The translations under genes and the position numbers were made by a program. The notes below the pieces were generated by a model. The model searched no databases. It was not told the DNA's origin and saw nothing but the letters and a program-made list of their open reading frames with translations. Positions 37,265 to 46,388 of a stretch of 64,000 bases of DNA are shown here, in pieces (within the stretch, counting starts at the first letter, position 1; each line of letters begins with the position of its first letter). The stretch is from Acidimicrobiia bacterium (GTDB taxonomy: Bacteria > Actinomycetota > Acidimicrobiia > Spongiisociales > Spongiisociaceae), in NCBI GenBank assembly GCA_009841105.1, contig VXMM01000023.1, forward strand, positions 151,703 to 215,702, in the 5' to 3' direction.

Positions 37265-37663
37265 TCAACGCGGGACGGGACCGTCCTGCTCGTCTCCGGG
37301 TGTCATGGCGGCGCGGAACTGGTCCAGCAGGTGTTCGCCCGCCTCCAGCACGTTGTCGACCATCTGCTCCGAGGTCCGGGCGGCCTCGTCGATCATGTCC
37401 CGAACCCGGGCCACCACCTCATCGGCCTGAACCGTCACCACGGTCTGTGCCTGGCCAGAACCGTCGGCGATCCGGTTCTCCCGGCATTCGTCCAGGGCAT
37501 CCCGGAGCCGTCTGACTTCACGTTGCAGCCGGTCGTGGAGTCCCTCGTACTCGGAGATCGTCTTGACCACGATCTCGAGAAAGGCGTCCACCTCGTCCGC
37601 GGCGTACCCGCGCAGGGCGACCGAGAACTTGACCGCCTGGACCTCGTTCGAAGTTATTCGCAT
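37265..37663 (-). CDS. divIVA: DivIVA-domain protein
   Basis: 132 residues. The N-terminal DivIVA motif is FSVALRGYAADEVDAFLEIV near residues 13-32, which targets membranes of negative curvature. Two coiled-coil stretches follow (~35-65 and ~78-120). In actinobacteria such proteins (Wag31) organise polar growth, but this one is short and lacks the long C-terminal coils of Wag31, so it may instead be a septum-associated paralogue. Ten bases downstream of yggT. Confidence 0.88.
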   Translation of the reverse strand: MRITSNEVQAVKFSVALRGYAADEVDAFLEIVVKTISEYEGLHDRLQREVRRLRDALDECRENRIADGSGQAQTVVTVQADEVVARVRDMIDEAARTSEQMVDNVLEAGEHLLDQFRAAMTPGDEQDGPVPR

Positions 37664-37673
37664 GCGGCCATCG

Positions 37674-37931
37674 CTACCTGCATATGATCCTCGTCACGAT
37701 CATTATCGCCAGGATCAGGATGATCGGTGACAGGTCCAACCTGACGCCTCCGACGGGAATGGCGGGCAGGGACCGCCGGAGCGGCCGGAGTGGCGGATCC
37801 ACGATCCGCGAGAGCAGCGCGACCGCACGGCCAACCGGATGATCGCCGGGAACCTCGATCCAGCTCAGGACGGCCCGGGCGATAATCGCAACCACGTAGA
37901 GTTGCGCCAGATTGCAGATCAGCCGGATCAA
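37674..37931 (-). CDS. YggT family membrane protein
   Basis: 85 residues with two hydrophobic helices flanking the conserved segment DPPLRPLRRSLP (near residues 45-56), the YggT hallmark. The start is a TTG at 37931 with GAGG five bases before it, a few bases after the sepF stop. Members are linked to division or osmotic tolerance by location and weak phenotypes; no enzymatic role is known. Confidence 0.88.
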   Translation of the reverse strand: MIRLICNLAQLYVVAIIARAVLSWIEVPGDHPVGRAVALLSRIVDPPLRPLRRSLPAIPVGGVRLDLSPIILILAIMIVTRIICR

Positions 37932-37938
37932 GCCCGCC

Positions 37939-38493
37939 TCAGACGTCGAGGTCGTACAGGCCCAGCGAAGCCAGGCGCTGTAACTCCTGCCGGGTAATCG
38001 TGACTCTTGGCGGGCGTACCAGCAATACTCCCATGGCCGGTTTCTGGATCGTCCCCTCCAGTGCGTACACCAAGCCGCACAGGAAGTCGACCAACCTTCG
38101 TACCGTCGGAGGATCGAGATTCTTCAGGCTCACCACCACAGGAACCTGCTCCCGCAGCACATCGGCGACCTTCCGCACGTCATCGAAGCCGTGGGCCTCG
38201 AGTATCTCGGTGTAGCTGGCGGAGATGACGGCCGACTCCGGACCTCGCACGATGACATCTGCGTCACCGCGTGCGGAAACGACCGCAGGCCGCTGGTACG
38301 GAGGGACCGGCTCGGCGATCCGAGAACTCCGATCGCCCGGTGTCGCCGACTGATCGTCCACTATGCGGAACTGGCTGCGTGGCGGAGGCCGGCGGCTGGT
38401 CATATCGGCCCGTGTTCCATAACCGGGGTTCATGGTGGGCTCACCCTCGTCCACCAGACCCATCCAGGTCAGAAGTTTGTTCATGACGCTCAT
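37939..38493 (-). CDS. sepF: SepF, FtsZ membrane anchor
   Basis: 184 residues. The N-terminal amphipathic segment MNKLLTWMGL is the membrane anchor, and residues ~20-75 are a flexible linker rich in charged residues, Pro and Ser. The C-terminal SepF domain (~78-184) includes ADVLREQVPVVVSLKNLD and VDFLCGLVYALEG, the FtsZ-binding, polymerising part. FtsA is absent from this window, as in most actinobacteria, where SepF takes its role. The ATG at 38493 is chosen; an ATG three codons in is also possible. Confidence 0.92.
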   Translation of the reverse strand: MSVMNKLLTWMGLVDEGEPTMNPGYGTRADMTSRRPPPRSQFRIVDDQSATPGDRSSRIAEPVPPYQRPAVVSARGDADVIVRGPESAVISASYTEILEAHGFDDVRKVADVLREQVPVVVSLKNLDPPTVRRLVDFLCGLVYALEGTIQKPAMGVLLVRPPRVTITRQELQRLASLGLYDLDV

Positions 38494-38510
38494 TTCTGTA
38501 CCGCTAAGGC

Positions 38511-39179
38511 TCAGGGCCCAAAGATAGCCCGTCCGATGCGAACGATGGTGGATCCTTCCTCGATCGCCACCTCGAAATCGTCCGTCATACCCATGCTAAG
38601 CGCCATCGGACGATCCAAGCGCGCGGCCAACTCGTCCCTGATCTCACGCATGTGGACGAAGTAGGGCCGGGAGTCCTCGGGTTTCTCACCCATCGGAGGT
38701 AGCGCCATCACTCCGTTCAGCGGGACGCCCTCCGACTCCCACCGCTCGAACGTCTCAACCACGAGATCGGGCTGGACTCCGGACTTCTGGGGCTCCCGTC
38801 CGATATTGACCTGCAGCAGGGTCGGTGGGGGCGGGCCCGCTCCGCGCAGCCATGGCTTCACCAGCCGGTCCCGGTCGAAGGAGTGCAGCAGCGCCACCCG
38901 GGGCCGGACCATCCGTACCTTGTTGGTCTGCAGCGGGCCCACGAAGTGCCACTCGAGGTTGCCCGGGAGCCGACCGGCTTTCGACACCAGTTCCTGCCCG
39001 CGGTTCTCTCCGAACACCCGATGGCCGGCCGCGATTGCTTCTTCCAGAGCGGCGGCCGGCCGACCCTTGCCGATCGCCACGATCTTCACTTCATCGCTCT
39101 TGCGACCCGACCGGCGGGCAGCCTCCTCGGCACGCCCTATGACCTCGCGCAGGCGCTGGGCCACGCTCACGGAATCCAT
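38511..39179 (-). CDS. YggS/PROSC family PLP-binding protein
   Basis: Pyridoxal-phosphate homeostasis protein with an alanine-racemase-like barrel but no known catalysis, 222 residues. The PLP lysine is in IVAIGKGRP near residue 35. Other markers are FGENRGQELVSKA, WHFVGPLQTNKV and LSMGMTDDFEVAIEEGST. The ATG at 39179 overlaps pgeF by 13 bases. A GTG at 39170 forms a GTGA overlap with the pgeF stop and has GGGATGG before it, so the protein may begin three codons later. Confidence 0.9.
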   Translation of the reverse strand: MDSVSVAQRLREVIGRAEEAARRSGRKSDEVKIVAIGKGRPAAALEEAIAAGHRVFGENRGQELVSKAGRLPGNLEWHFVGPLQTNKVRMVRPRVALLHSFDRDRLVKPWLRGAGPPPPTLLQVNIGREPQKSGVQPDLVVETFERWESEGVPLNGVMALPPMGEKPEDSRPYFVHMREIRDELAARLDRPMALSMGMTDDFEVAIEEGSTIVRIGRAIFGP

Positions 39180-39802
39180 CCCAGAGCCGCCTGGCGATTC
39201 TGGGTACGGTCGGCCCGGAACGAGAACCAACCGTCATCGCAGCGAGTACATGCTTCGACCGACCACCACTCGGCTTGTGGTACCTGTTCGCGGACGGCGG
39301 TCGCCAGGTCGACCGTCGTCATGCCACCGGTGGACTTGACATAGCGGTCATGGAACAACCCGGCGACTTCCGGCCCGACCTCGAAGCAACACGGCCCGAT
39401 CCGCGGACCCGTGGCGGCCCTCAAGACCGGACCGGGCCGGCTACCCAGACGCTCCAGGCGCCGGGCAGCCGCTGCCACCACGCCGGCGACCACTCCCCTC
39501 CATCCGGCGTGGGCCACCCCCACCGCATGCTCGGTCTCCAGCACGACCCCGACGCAGTCGGCGGTCATTACCGCCAGAGGTAGACCCTTGCCGGTGGCGA
39601 CCAGGGCGTCGCCGGGCCCGGCCCGGCCCGGTTCGTTAGCGGTCAATACGTCCGCTCCGTGCACCTGGCGGAGAGACGCCCACTCCGCCCGGATCCCGAG
39701 CGTCCCGGACACCTCCTCGCGATCACCGGACATCATGTCGCCCGCCGCAGCCGTCGTGAAGGCGGCGCCGCGGAACCCGGGAGGCCGGATCAGCCCGACC
39801 AC
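39167..39802 (-). CDS. pgeF: PgeF/YfiH family (laccase-domain) protein
   Basis: 211 residues. The family metal/active-site features are present: LRQVHGADVL, TADCVGVVLETE, VAHAGWRGVVAG and GPRIGPCCFEVG, including the characteristic His and Cys ligands. In E. coli the protein corrects L-serine misincorporation in murein precursors; others act as purine nucleoside phosphorylases. The frame is open upstream within ftsZ. I start at the GTG at 39802, which has GGAG six bases upstream and lies 19 bases after the ftsZ stop. Confidence 0.88.
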   Translation of the reverse strand: MVGLIRPPGFRGAAFTTAAAGDMMSGDREEVSGTLGIRAEWASLRQVHGADVLTANEPGRAGPGDALVATGKGLPLAVMTADCVGVVLETEHAVGVAHAGWRGVVAGVVAAAARRLERLGSRPGPVLRAATGPRIGPCCFEVGPEVAGLFHDRYVKSTGGMTTVDLATAVREQVPQAEWWSVEACTRCDDGWFSFRADRTQNRQAALGWIP

Positions 39803-39821
39803 CAGGCGCTCCGCGTACTCG

Positions 39822-40901
39822 CTATTCCTGGAGCCAGTCCGGAATGTCCAGCGGATCCTCCTCGGCTGACCGGAACACGCTTTCCGACCGGTCGGTGTAC
39901 CGGGGGCGCCTGGATGTGCCCGATCCGGACGGACCACCGGAAGGCGATCCCACGCCGGCAGCGATGACGGTCACGCGTACCTCCTCGCCGACCGACTCGT
40001 CGGACGTGGCGCCGAAAATGATCTGGGCATCGGATTCGGCATGCTCCTGGACGGCCAGAGCCGCTTCGCTCACCTCGGCCAGGGTCATATCGGGTGGGCC
40101 GCTGATCGAGAGCAGAACACCGGTGGCGCCGTCCATCGTGGTTTCGAGCAAGGGGCTGGACATCGCCTGCTGGGCAGCCTGGAGCGCCCGGCTCTCTCCC
40201 GATGCCCGTCCGATACCGAGCACGGCCGCGCCTGCTCCGCCCAGCACCGTCTTGACGTCTGCGAAGTCCACGTTGATGAGGCCAGGCGTGGTGATTATCT
40301 GGGCGATGCCGTTCACCCCGTCCGTCAGTACCTGGTCGGCCATCGCGAAAGCCTCCATCATCGTGGTGGAGCGATCGGCTTCCTGCAGGAGGTTGTCGTT
40401 GGGGATGACGATCATGGCGTCGACCGCCTCCCGCAACGCAGCTATTCCCTGTTCGGCCAGCTTGGAGCGGCGATGGCCCTCGAACCCGAAGGGCCTGGTT
40501 ACGACCGCCACGGTCAAGGCATCGAGGTGGCGGGCTATATCGGCCACCACGGGAGCGGCGCCGGTTCCGGTTCCTCCACCCTCGCCGGCAGTCACGAAAA
40601 CGAGATCCGAGCCGGCCAGTGCTTCTTCGATCTGTTCCCTGTTGTCCTCGGCTGCGGTCCTCCCCACCGATGGATCCGCGCCGGCGCCGAGTCCCTTCGT
40701 GAGCTCGCCACCGATGTTGAGCTTGACATCGGCCTCGGACATGAGCAGCGCCTGAGCGTCCGTGTTGACGGCTAAGAACTCCACTCCCCGGATTCCGGCC
40801 TCGATCATGCGGTTGACGGCATTCGTGCCGCCGCCGCCCACGCCGACCACTTTGATGACAGCCACGTAGCTACGGAGGGGGCTTTCGTTGATGACGGTCA
40901 T
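39822..40901 (-). CDS. ftsZ: cell division GTPase FtsZ
   Basis: Tubulin-like protein that builds the division ring, 359 residues. GTP-binding signature [16 protein letters not shown]7 synergy-loop region [12 protein letters not shown]-terminal tail peptide [11 protein letters not shown], which binds SepF and other partners, after a ~40-residue linker. The ATG at 40901 ([15 protein letters not shown]) is preferred over a GTG at 40925 because GGAAGGA precedes it. A 122-base gap separates it from ftsQ, so an extra promoter is possible, but I could not identify a clear one. Confidence 0.96.
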   Translation of the reverse strand: MTVINESPLRSYVAVIKVVGVGGGGTNAVNRMIEAGIRGVEFLAVNTDAQALLMSEADVKLNIGGELTKGLGAGADPSVGRTAAEDNREQIEEALAGSDLVFVTAGEGGGTGTGAAPVVADIARHLDALTVAVVTRPFGFEGHRRSKLAEQGIAALREAVDAMIVIPNDNLLQEADRSTTMMEAFAMADQVLTDGVNGIAQIITTPGLINVDFADVKTVLGGAGAAVLGIGRASGESRALQAAQQAMSSPLLETTMDGATGVLLSISGPPDMTLAEVSEAALAVQEHAESDAQIIFGATSDESVGEEVRVTVIAAGVGSPSGGPSGSGTSRRPRYTDRSESVFRSAEEDPLDIPDWLQE

Positions 40902-41023
40902 GGGCGTGTCGTTCCTTCCATTCACCGCTTGGGCATTGACGGTCCGCTCCGGACGCGGCCCATGCTACAGGCCAAAGTCTCGCGTTCTAGTAGAAACTCC
41001 GGAAGCATACGCCATCCACTTCC

Positions 41024-41836
41024 TTAAGGTTCTAGATAAATCTCTGCTTCTAGTTGAGACTTAAGGTATTCGAGGTCGGGTAGGGTCCTGCTGACCGATT
41101 TCCAGGGTCGTACGGCAGGACGGCTCGGCGCCGTGACATCGATGAGTCCCGGCGGGGCGCTCTCGATGATGGTCAGGAGCGAGGTCGCTTTCGCGGCCAT
41201 GTTGCTCGGTAGGCCGAGCCGGGCTATCCGATTACCCACCCAGATCCAGAGCTCGCCGTCGCTGGCCTCGAAGAGGCTCCGCTCGGCCAGGTGACCCGGC
41301 AGAGCGGCGATGAAATCCAGCGCGCCGGTCACCTCGGCGGCTTCGATCCTGGCGCCCAGCCCGGGATCGTCGATGACAACGCGGATCTGCGGGAGCCGGG
41401 TGATGGGCGTGGATGCATAGGCCAGCACCACTCCATCATCGGCCAGAACCCCCCATTTGTCCCCCAAGTCGACCCAGGCGGTGTCCACCCGCTCCCTCAC
41501 CACCACCTCGACGCGGGTGGGGAAGACCAGCTTTACGGAGGCGGCGGCGATCCTGGGATCTGCCATGAGGTCCGTTTCCACTGCGGAGGCCCGGATGGTG
41601 ACCAGCGGTCTGCCTTCGACCACCCGGCTCCGGCGGAGGATGTCCTCGACCGGCACGCTGTCCGCGCCCGTGATGACCACCTCCTCGACACTCATGACCG
41701 GGGACACCAGGAACCAGGCCACCCCGCCGCCGAAGGCGAAGATGACCAGCATCCAGATGGACCTCCGGATGCGAGCCCGAGCCTGCCGCTCGGCGACCTC
41801 CTGCCGCCGACGTTTGATGCGGGGCTCGATGGTCAA
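41024..41836 (-). CDS. ftsQ: cell division protein FtsQ
   Basis: 270 residues: a basic cytoplasmic N-terminus, one transmembrane helix (IWMLVIFAFGGGVAWFLV, ~27-44), then a POTRA domain (VEEVVITGADSVP onward) and the FtsQ beta domain. Its divisome role is to bridge FtsL/FtsB-type proteins to FtsZ-associated components. The ATG overlaps the murB stop as ATGA. The last codons and the stop lie in an AT-rich patch with two CTTAAGGT copies (41023-41030, 41060-41067) and TTCTAG motifs. Confidence 0.9.
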   Translation of the reverse strand: MTIEPRIKRRRQEVAERQARARIRRSIWMLVIFAFGGGVAWFLVSPVMSVEEVVITGADSVPVEDILRRSRVVEGRPLVTIRASAVETDLMADPRIAAASVKLVFPTRVEVVVRERVDTAWVDLGDKWGVLADDGVVLAYASTPITRLPQIRVVIDDPGLGARIEAAEVTGALDFIAALPGHLAERSLFEASDGELWIWVGNRIARLGLPSNMAAKATSLLTIIESAPPGLIDVTAPSRPAVRPWKSVSRTLPDLEYLKSQLEAEIYLEP

Positions 41837-42774
41837 TCCTGGTTTCCTCTGGGCCGCTGCCCTACCCCATCCCGCGGGAACCCGATGAACCTCACCTCCG
41901 GTTCCAACCGGACTCCCGTCCTCTCGATTACCAGGCGCCTCACGTCCCTGACCAGTGCGAACACATCCTGCGCGGTGCCGCCCGGATCCACTACGAAGAA
42001 GTTGGCGTGCTTCGGCGAGACGTGAGCGCCGCCGCGGCGCATACCCTTCAGTCCCAGCGCGTCGATGATCCGTCCGGCGCTGTCGCCCGGTGGGTTACGG
42101 AACACGCTCCCGGCGTTGAGGGTTCCACCGGGCTGGTGATCGCGCCGCCAACGGATCGCCTTCCGCATCAGCGCCGCTATCCGATCCCGGTCACCCTCAC
42201 ACACCCGGAAGGAGGCATCCAGCACGACTTCGTCGGGGCACAGGTTGCTAGTCCGGTAGCCGAGACCGAGCTGGTCGGCCTCCCGTTCGGTCACCGACCC
42301 CGACCGGGCATCCAGGATCGAGGCCGACCTGATCACATCGACGGTCTCGACACCGAAGAAGCCGGCGTTCATGCGGACCGCCCCTCCCACCGAACCGGGT
42401 ATGCCGACATAGAACTCCAGCCCGGACCAGGATCCGTCCGCCATCCGGCGAGCCAGCACCGGCAGGCTGACGGCCGCTCCCGCTCTGACGATCCGAGCCT
42501 CCGGATCTACTCCTACCTCCTTGAATCCGGCGCCGAGCCGGACCACCAGACCGGGGAATCCCTCGTCGGACACCACCAGGTTGCTTCCCCGTCCCACTAC
42601 GACCATCTCAATCCCGCGTTCCCGGGCCGCCAGCGCCACCGACCGCAGGTCCTCCAGGGAACGGGGCTCGCAGAACCAGCGGGCCGGCCCCCCGAGCTTG
42701 TAGGTGGTGAGCCGGGACAGCTCTATCCCAGCCCGGACATGGCCGCTGGCTACGAAGCTGTCCCAGGCCTTCAT
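41833..42774 (-). CDS. murB: UDP-N-acetylenolpyruvoylglucosamine reductase
   Basis: Reduces UDP-GlcNAc-enolpyruvate to UDP-MurNAc using NADPH and FAD, 313 residues. Features: TTYKLGGPARWF, FAD-binding VVVGRGSNLVVSDEGF, MNAGFFG and the catalytic serine loop GSVFRNPPGDSAGRII, with GAHVSPKHANFFVV at the C-terminus. murA is not in the window. The ATG forms an ATGA overlap with the murC stop. Confidence 0.95.
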   Translation of the reverse strand: MKAWDSFVASGHVRAGIELSRLTTYKLGGPARWFCEPRSLEDLRSVALAARERGIEMVVVGRGSNLVVSDEGFPGLVVRLGAGFKEVGVDPEARIVRAGAAVSLPVLARRMADGSWSGLEFYVGIPGSVGGAVRMNAGFFGVETVDVIRSASILDARSGSVTEREADQLGLGYRTSNLCPDEVVLDASFRVCEGDRDRIAALMRKAIRWRRDHQPGGTLNAGSVFRNPPGDSAGRIIDALGLKGMRRGGAHVSPKHANFFVVDPGGTAQDVFALVRDVRRLVIERTGVRLEPEVRFIGFPRDGVGQRPRGNQD

Positions 42775-44144
42775 CGGCGCCCGGCCAGCCGGTCGACCAA
42801 ACGGTCCGGCAGGGTAGTGATGTCGCCGGCGCCCAGCGTGAGGACCAGGTCATCCGACTTGACCTCCCCTGCGACCAGATCCGCCGCCTCGTCCAGGCCC
42901 GCGACGTAGCAGACCTCCTGCTGCCGGTCACGGACCGAGTCGGCCACCAACTCCCCGGTGACCCCCGGCGGGGGCGCCTCACGAGCCCCGTAGATGTCGG
43001 TCACCACCACCCGGTCGGCAGCTGAGAGAGCCTCCCCGAACTCGGAGGCCAGTGCCACCGTCCTCGAGTAGAGGTGGGGTTGGAACACCACCCAGAGCCT
43101 GTTCCTCTCCACCGCGGCTAGCGCCTCGATGTCGGCCGCTACCTCGGCAGGATGGTGGGCGTAGCTGTCGATGATGGTCACCTTGCCGACCGTGGCCCGA
43201 TGCTCGAGCCGCCGGCGCACCCCCTCGAAGTGTGCCATGCTCTCGATCGCCGCAGCCAGGTCGTGGCCCAGCTCGCACAGCAGGGCCAGCACACCACAGG
43301 CGTTGCGGGCGGTGTGCAGGCCGGGCCTACCCACCTTCACTGATCCTGGCGGGAACCGGCCGCCGAGCCGGAAGGACACCGACACGGGCCCGGGCTCGAC
43401 GTCCGAGATTCTCCATACCGCCTCGGGAGAGGTGCCGTACCCCGGCCGGCCGGTCCGCTCGGCCAGGCGATGACCGCCTGGATCGTCCACCCCTACCACC
43501 ACGGGGCCGTCCACCCGCTCGACCACATCTCGAAAGGCATCCTCCAGGTGCTCCTGCGTCCCGTAATGATCGAGGTGGTCGGAATCGACATTGGTGACCA
43601 CCAGCCCGGCCAGGACTAGTTGGGCGAAGGTTCCGAAGGCCTCGTCGGCCTCGAGGACCAGCAGGTCTGCCACACCGAGGTGGGCATTGGTGTCGCCACC
43701 CACCAGGTCGCCGCCCACGATGAAGGACGCGTCGATCCCGAGGGCTCTCGTGGCTGTTATCGCCAGGGCCGTGGAGGTGGTCTTGCCGTGCGTGCCCGTG
43801 AAACCGAGGGTCGGTATCCGGGTGGTTATGTCACGGAGCAGGCGCGGACGGTCCCACACCGCTACCCCGGTCTCCCCTGCCGCCACCAGTTCGGGGTCCG
43901 TGGCGGGAACGGCCGACGAAGCCACCACCAGGTCGCACTCCGCCATCCGGTCGGGGCGGCTCCCCACCCAGGTCTCTACCCCGTGACCGTCCAGTCCGTC
44001 GAGGCCGGCTCCCCCAGCCAGGTCGGAGCCCGACACGACATGTCCCATGGCCGACAGCAACTTGGCGAGCGGGCCGATCCCGGCGCCTCCCGCCCCCACG
44101 AGGTGGATTCGTGTGCTCTCATCGAGCCGCGACATCCGCGCCAT
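42771..44144 (-). CDS. murC: UDP-N-acetylmuramate-L-alanine ligase
   Basis: Adds L-Ala to UDP-MurNAc, the first step of stem-peptide assembly, 457 residues. N-terminal substrate fold HLVGAGGAGIGPLAKLL, ATP-binding loop GFTGTHGKTTSTAL near residue 115, and ADEAFGTFAQL and DNYAHHP-like DSYAHHPAEV in the central and C-terminal domains. The start may be the ATG at 44144 or at 44135 (MSRLDEST); both lie within the end of murG. Confidence 0.95.
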   Translation of the reverse strand: MARMSRLDESTRIHLVGAGGAGIGPLAKLLSAMGHVVSGSDLAGGAGLDGLDGHGVETWVGSRPDRMAECDLVVASSAVPATDPELVAAGETGVAVWDRPRLLRDITTRIPTLGFTGTHGKTTSTALAITATRALGIDASFIVGGDLVGGDTNAHLGVADLLVLEADEAFGTFAQLVLAGLVVTNVDSDHLDHYGTQEHLEDAFRDVVERVDGPVVVGVDDPGGHRLAERTGRPGYGTSPEAVWRISDVEPGPVSVSFRLGGRFPPGSVKVGRPGLHTARNACGVLALLCELGHDLAAAIESMAHFEGVRRRLEHRATVGKVTIIDSYAHHPAEVAADIEALAAVERNRLWVVFQPHLYSRTVALASEFGEALSAADRVVVTDIYGAREAPPPGVTGELVADSVRDRQQEVCYVAGLDEAADLVAGEVKSDDLVLTLGAGDITTLPDRLVDRLAGRR

Positions 44145-45204
44145 CCATCATCATGGTGGCAATGGTGGCAGCAGCACCCGGACTTGCTGCGTCAATTGCG
44201 GCCCGCCGCATCCGGTCCCGGCGCTCGGGGTCGGCCAGTAGGTCTTCCAGGATCCCGCCCATAGAGCCCATCCCAGCCTCCTCCACCAGCACGGCGGCGC
44301 CTGCTTCGACCATGGCTCGGGCGTTTGCCAGCTGATGGCCGCCGGCGAACGGACCAGGTACCAGGACACTGGGAGTGCCGGTGACGGCCGCTTCCATCAG
44401 ACCTCCCCCGGCCCGGGCGACCACCAGATCCGAAGCACCGTAGAAGAGGTCCATCCGGTCCTCGAAGCCCAGCACCCTCCTTGTGACCGAGGGCGAGTCA
44501 CCGGCGGTCGACACCTGGGCCAGGTTCCGGGCCCCCACGAGGTGGACGATCTGGAGAGGTCCCCCGTTCCAACCAGCCGACATGGCGGTGACCGCCTCGT
44601 TGATCGAACCGGCGCCGAGGCTCCCTCCCATCACCCCGACCGTGTCGAGGTCGGATTCGAGTCCGTACCGGGCCAGGGCCTGCGGCCGGACCGTGGCCTT
44701 GTCGAGCGTGGTGAGCGCTGACCTCAGCGGGTAGCCGACGACCTCCCCGGCCAGTCCTCGGGTACCGGGAAATGACACCAGACACCTCTCTGCCCAGCGG
44801 CCCGCCAGACGATTCGCCAGCCCGGCCCCGGCGTTCTGTTCGTGGATGTACAGCGGCACACCCGTCCGCCGGGCCGCGATGGCGACGGGCACCGTGACGT
44901 AGCTTCCCATGCACAGCACGGCCCCGACCCTCCGTTCCCGGAGTTCCCGCGCCACGATCCGGGTAGCCTCCCAGACCATCCTCGGGATACGGAGGTTGCG
45001 GGCCGACAGGCGTCTCTCCAGGCCGTGTATCCGTATCCGTAGCAGGGGGTAGCCCTCCTTCGGGATCAGGTCCACCTCCATCCGGTCCCCACCGATGAAG
45101 AGGACGTGCTCCCTACCGACTCCCGAGGCGACCAACTGCTCGGCCACGGCAAGGCCGGGAAAGATGTGCCCACCGGTGCCTGCCGCGGCAATGGCGAACC
45201 TCAC
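44119..45204 (-). CDS. murG: lipid II synthase MurG
   Basis: Membrane-associated glycosyltransferase that adds GlcNAc to lipid I, 361 residues. AAAGTGGHIFPGLAVAEQL at residues 6-24 is the MurG membrane/phosphate loop. The C-terminal donor-binding half has GVMGGSLGAGSINEAV and VVARAGGGLMEAAVTGTPSVLVP. The start is a GTG at 45204 in a GTGA overlap with the ftsW stop. Confidence 0.95.
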   Translation of the reverse strand: MRFAIAAAGTGGHIFPGLAVAEQLVASGVGREHVLFIGGDRMEVDLIPKEGYPLLRIRIHGLERRLSARNLRIPRMVWEATRIVARELRERRVGAVLCMGSYVTVPVAIAARRTGVPLYIHEQNAGAGLANRLAGRWAERCLVSFPGTRGLAGEVVGYPLRSALTTLDKATVRPQALARYGLESDLDTVGVMGGSLGAGSINEAVTAMSAGWNGGPLQIVHLVGARNLAQVSTAGDSPSVTRRVLGFEDRMDLFYGASDLVVARAGGGLMEAAVTGTPSVLVPGPFAGGHQLANARAMVEAGAAVLVEEAGMGSMGGILEDLLADPERRDRMRRAAIDAASPGAAATIATMMMDGADVAAR

Positions 45205-46388
45205 TGCGTCCGCCGCTTGAGCGCCGGATCCGGTACATGCGGGGCGTTGCGGGCCACGTTCACCAGGATCCCGACCCCGGCCATGGCAACCACCATGGCG
45301 CTACCGCCGACCGACACCAGGGGCAGGGCCAGGCCGGTCACCGGAATGGCGCCCACCGCACCACCCACGTTGACCAGCGACTGCACGCCCAACCAGGCGG
45401 TGATGCCGCTGGCGAGGAGGCGGGCGAACATGTCGCTGGTCCGGTAGGCCACCCACACCCCGACCAGCGACAGGCCGGCCAGGGCGAACAGCAGGGCGGT
45501 CGCCCCGATGAAACCGGTCTCCTCACCGATGATGGTGAAGATGAAGTCCGTGTAGGGATTGGGCAGGTATGACCAGCGGGACCGGGAGGCGCCCAGCCCG
45601 ACACCGAGCCAGTGGCCGCTTCCGAGGGCGATGAGGCTCTGGATCATCTGGAAACAGGCGTCGCTCGGGTCGGACAGCGGGTCCAGGAAGCACAGGAACC
45701 GCTGGCGGCGGTACTCCAGCGAGTACGTGGCATACCCGATCACCGCCAATCCGGTGGCGCCGATGCCGGCGATGTAGCGGAACGGCACCCCGGCCGCGAT
45801 CATCATGACCCCGGCCGCGCCCGCCACGATGATGGCGGTCCCCAGGTCGGGCTGCCAGACGATCAGGGCGCAGGTCCCGCCCACCGCGAACACCATGGGA
45901 CCCATCCACTGGCTCGCCTCGCCGAGACGGTCTCTTCGACGGGCGAGAACGGCGGCCAGGAATACGATCACGGCCAGCTTGGAGAACTCGGAGACCTGGA
46001 CGGTCAGATCGCCGAATTCCAGCCACCGGTTGGCGCCGCCCCTCCTCACCCCGACCATCAGGGTCACCACGAGGCCGGCGAAGGAGAGGGCCAGGGCATA
46101 CGGTGCGATCCGCCGGTACCAGTTGTAGGGAACCATGGCCATGATCACCATCGCGCAGACCCCGACGGCCACCCACTGCGCCTGCCGCCTGAAGACAGCC
46201 AAGCGATCCGACTCCTGGATGATCCCGGATGCCGAGGAGGCAGACAGGGTGGCCCCGAGGCCGATCACCAGCAAGGTGGCGGCCAGCACCAGGACGAACA
46301 CCACCACCCTGGATCGAGAGAGGGCGAGCTCGTCCCGGCGGCGGGCCCAGGCGCGGAGGTCCGTGATCGACGACAGCCGATTGCTCAT
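45201..46388 (-). CDS. ftsW: FtsW, septal peptidoglycan polymerase (SEDS family)
   Basis: 395 residues with about ten transmembrane helices. SEDS signatures: RRGGANRWLEFGDLTVQ, VSEFSKLAV, WQPDLGTAII and the large extracytoplasmic loop SGHWLGVGLGASRSRWSYLP with the conserved aspartate in PNPYTDFIF. It polymerises glycan from lipid II with FtsI as partner. The ATG at 46388 overlaps the murD stop as ATGA; the frame upstream of it belongs to murD's strand and is not coding. A rod-type RodA role is less likely given its place in dcw. Confidence 0.94.
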   Translation of the reverse strand: MSNRLSSITDLRAWARRRDELALSRSRVVVFVLVLAATLLVIGLGATLSASSASGIIQESDRLAVFRRQAQWVAVGVCAMVIMAMVPYNWYRRIAPYALALSFAGLVVTLMVGVRRGGANRWLEFGDLTVQVSEFSKLAVIVFLAAVLARRRDRLGEASQWMGPMVFAVGGTCALIVWQPDLGTAIIVAGAAGVMMIAAGVPFRYIAGIGATGLAVIGYATYSLEYRRQRFLCFLDPLSDPSDACFQMIQSLIALGSGHWLGVGLGASRSRWSYLPNPYTDFIFTIIGEETGFIGATALLFALAGLSLVGVWVAYRTSDMFARLLASGITAWLGVQSLVNVGGAVGAIPVTGLALPLVSVGGSAMVVAMAGVGILVNVARNAPHVPDPALKRRTQ

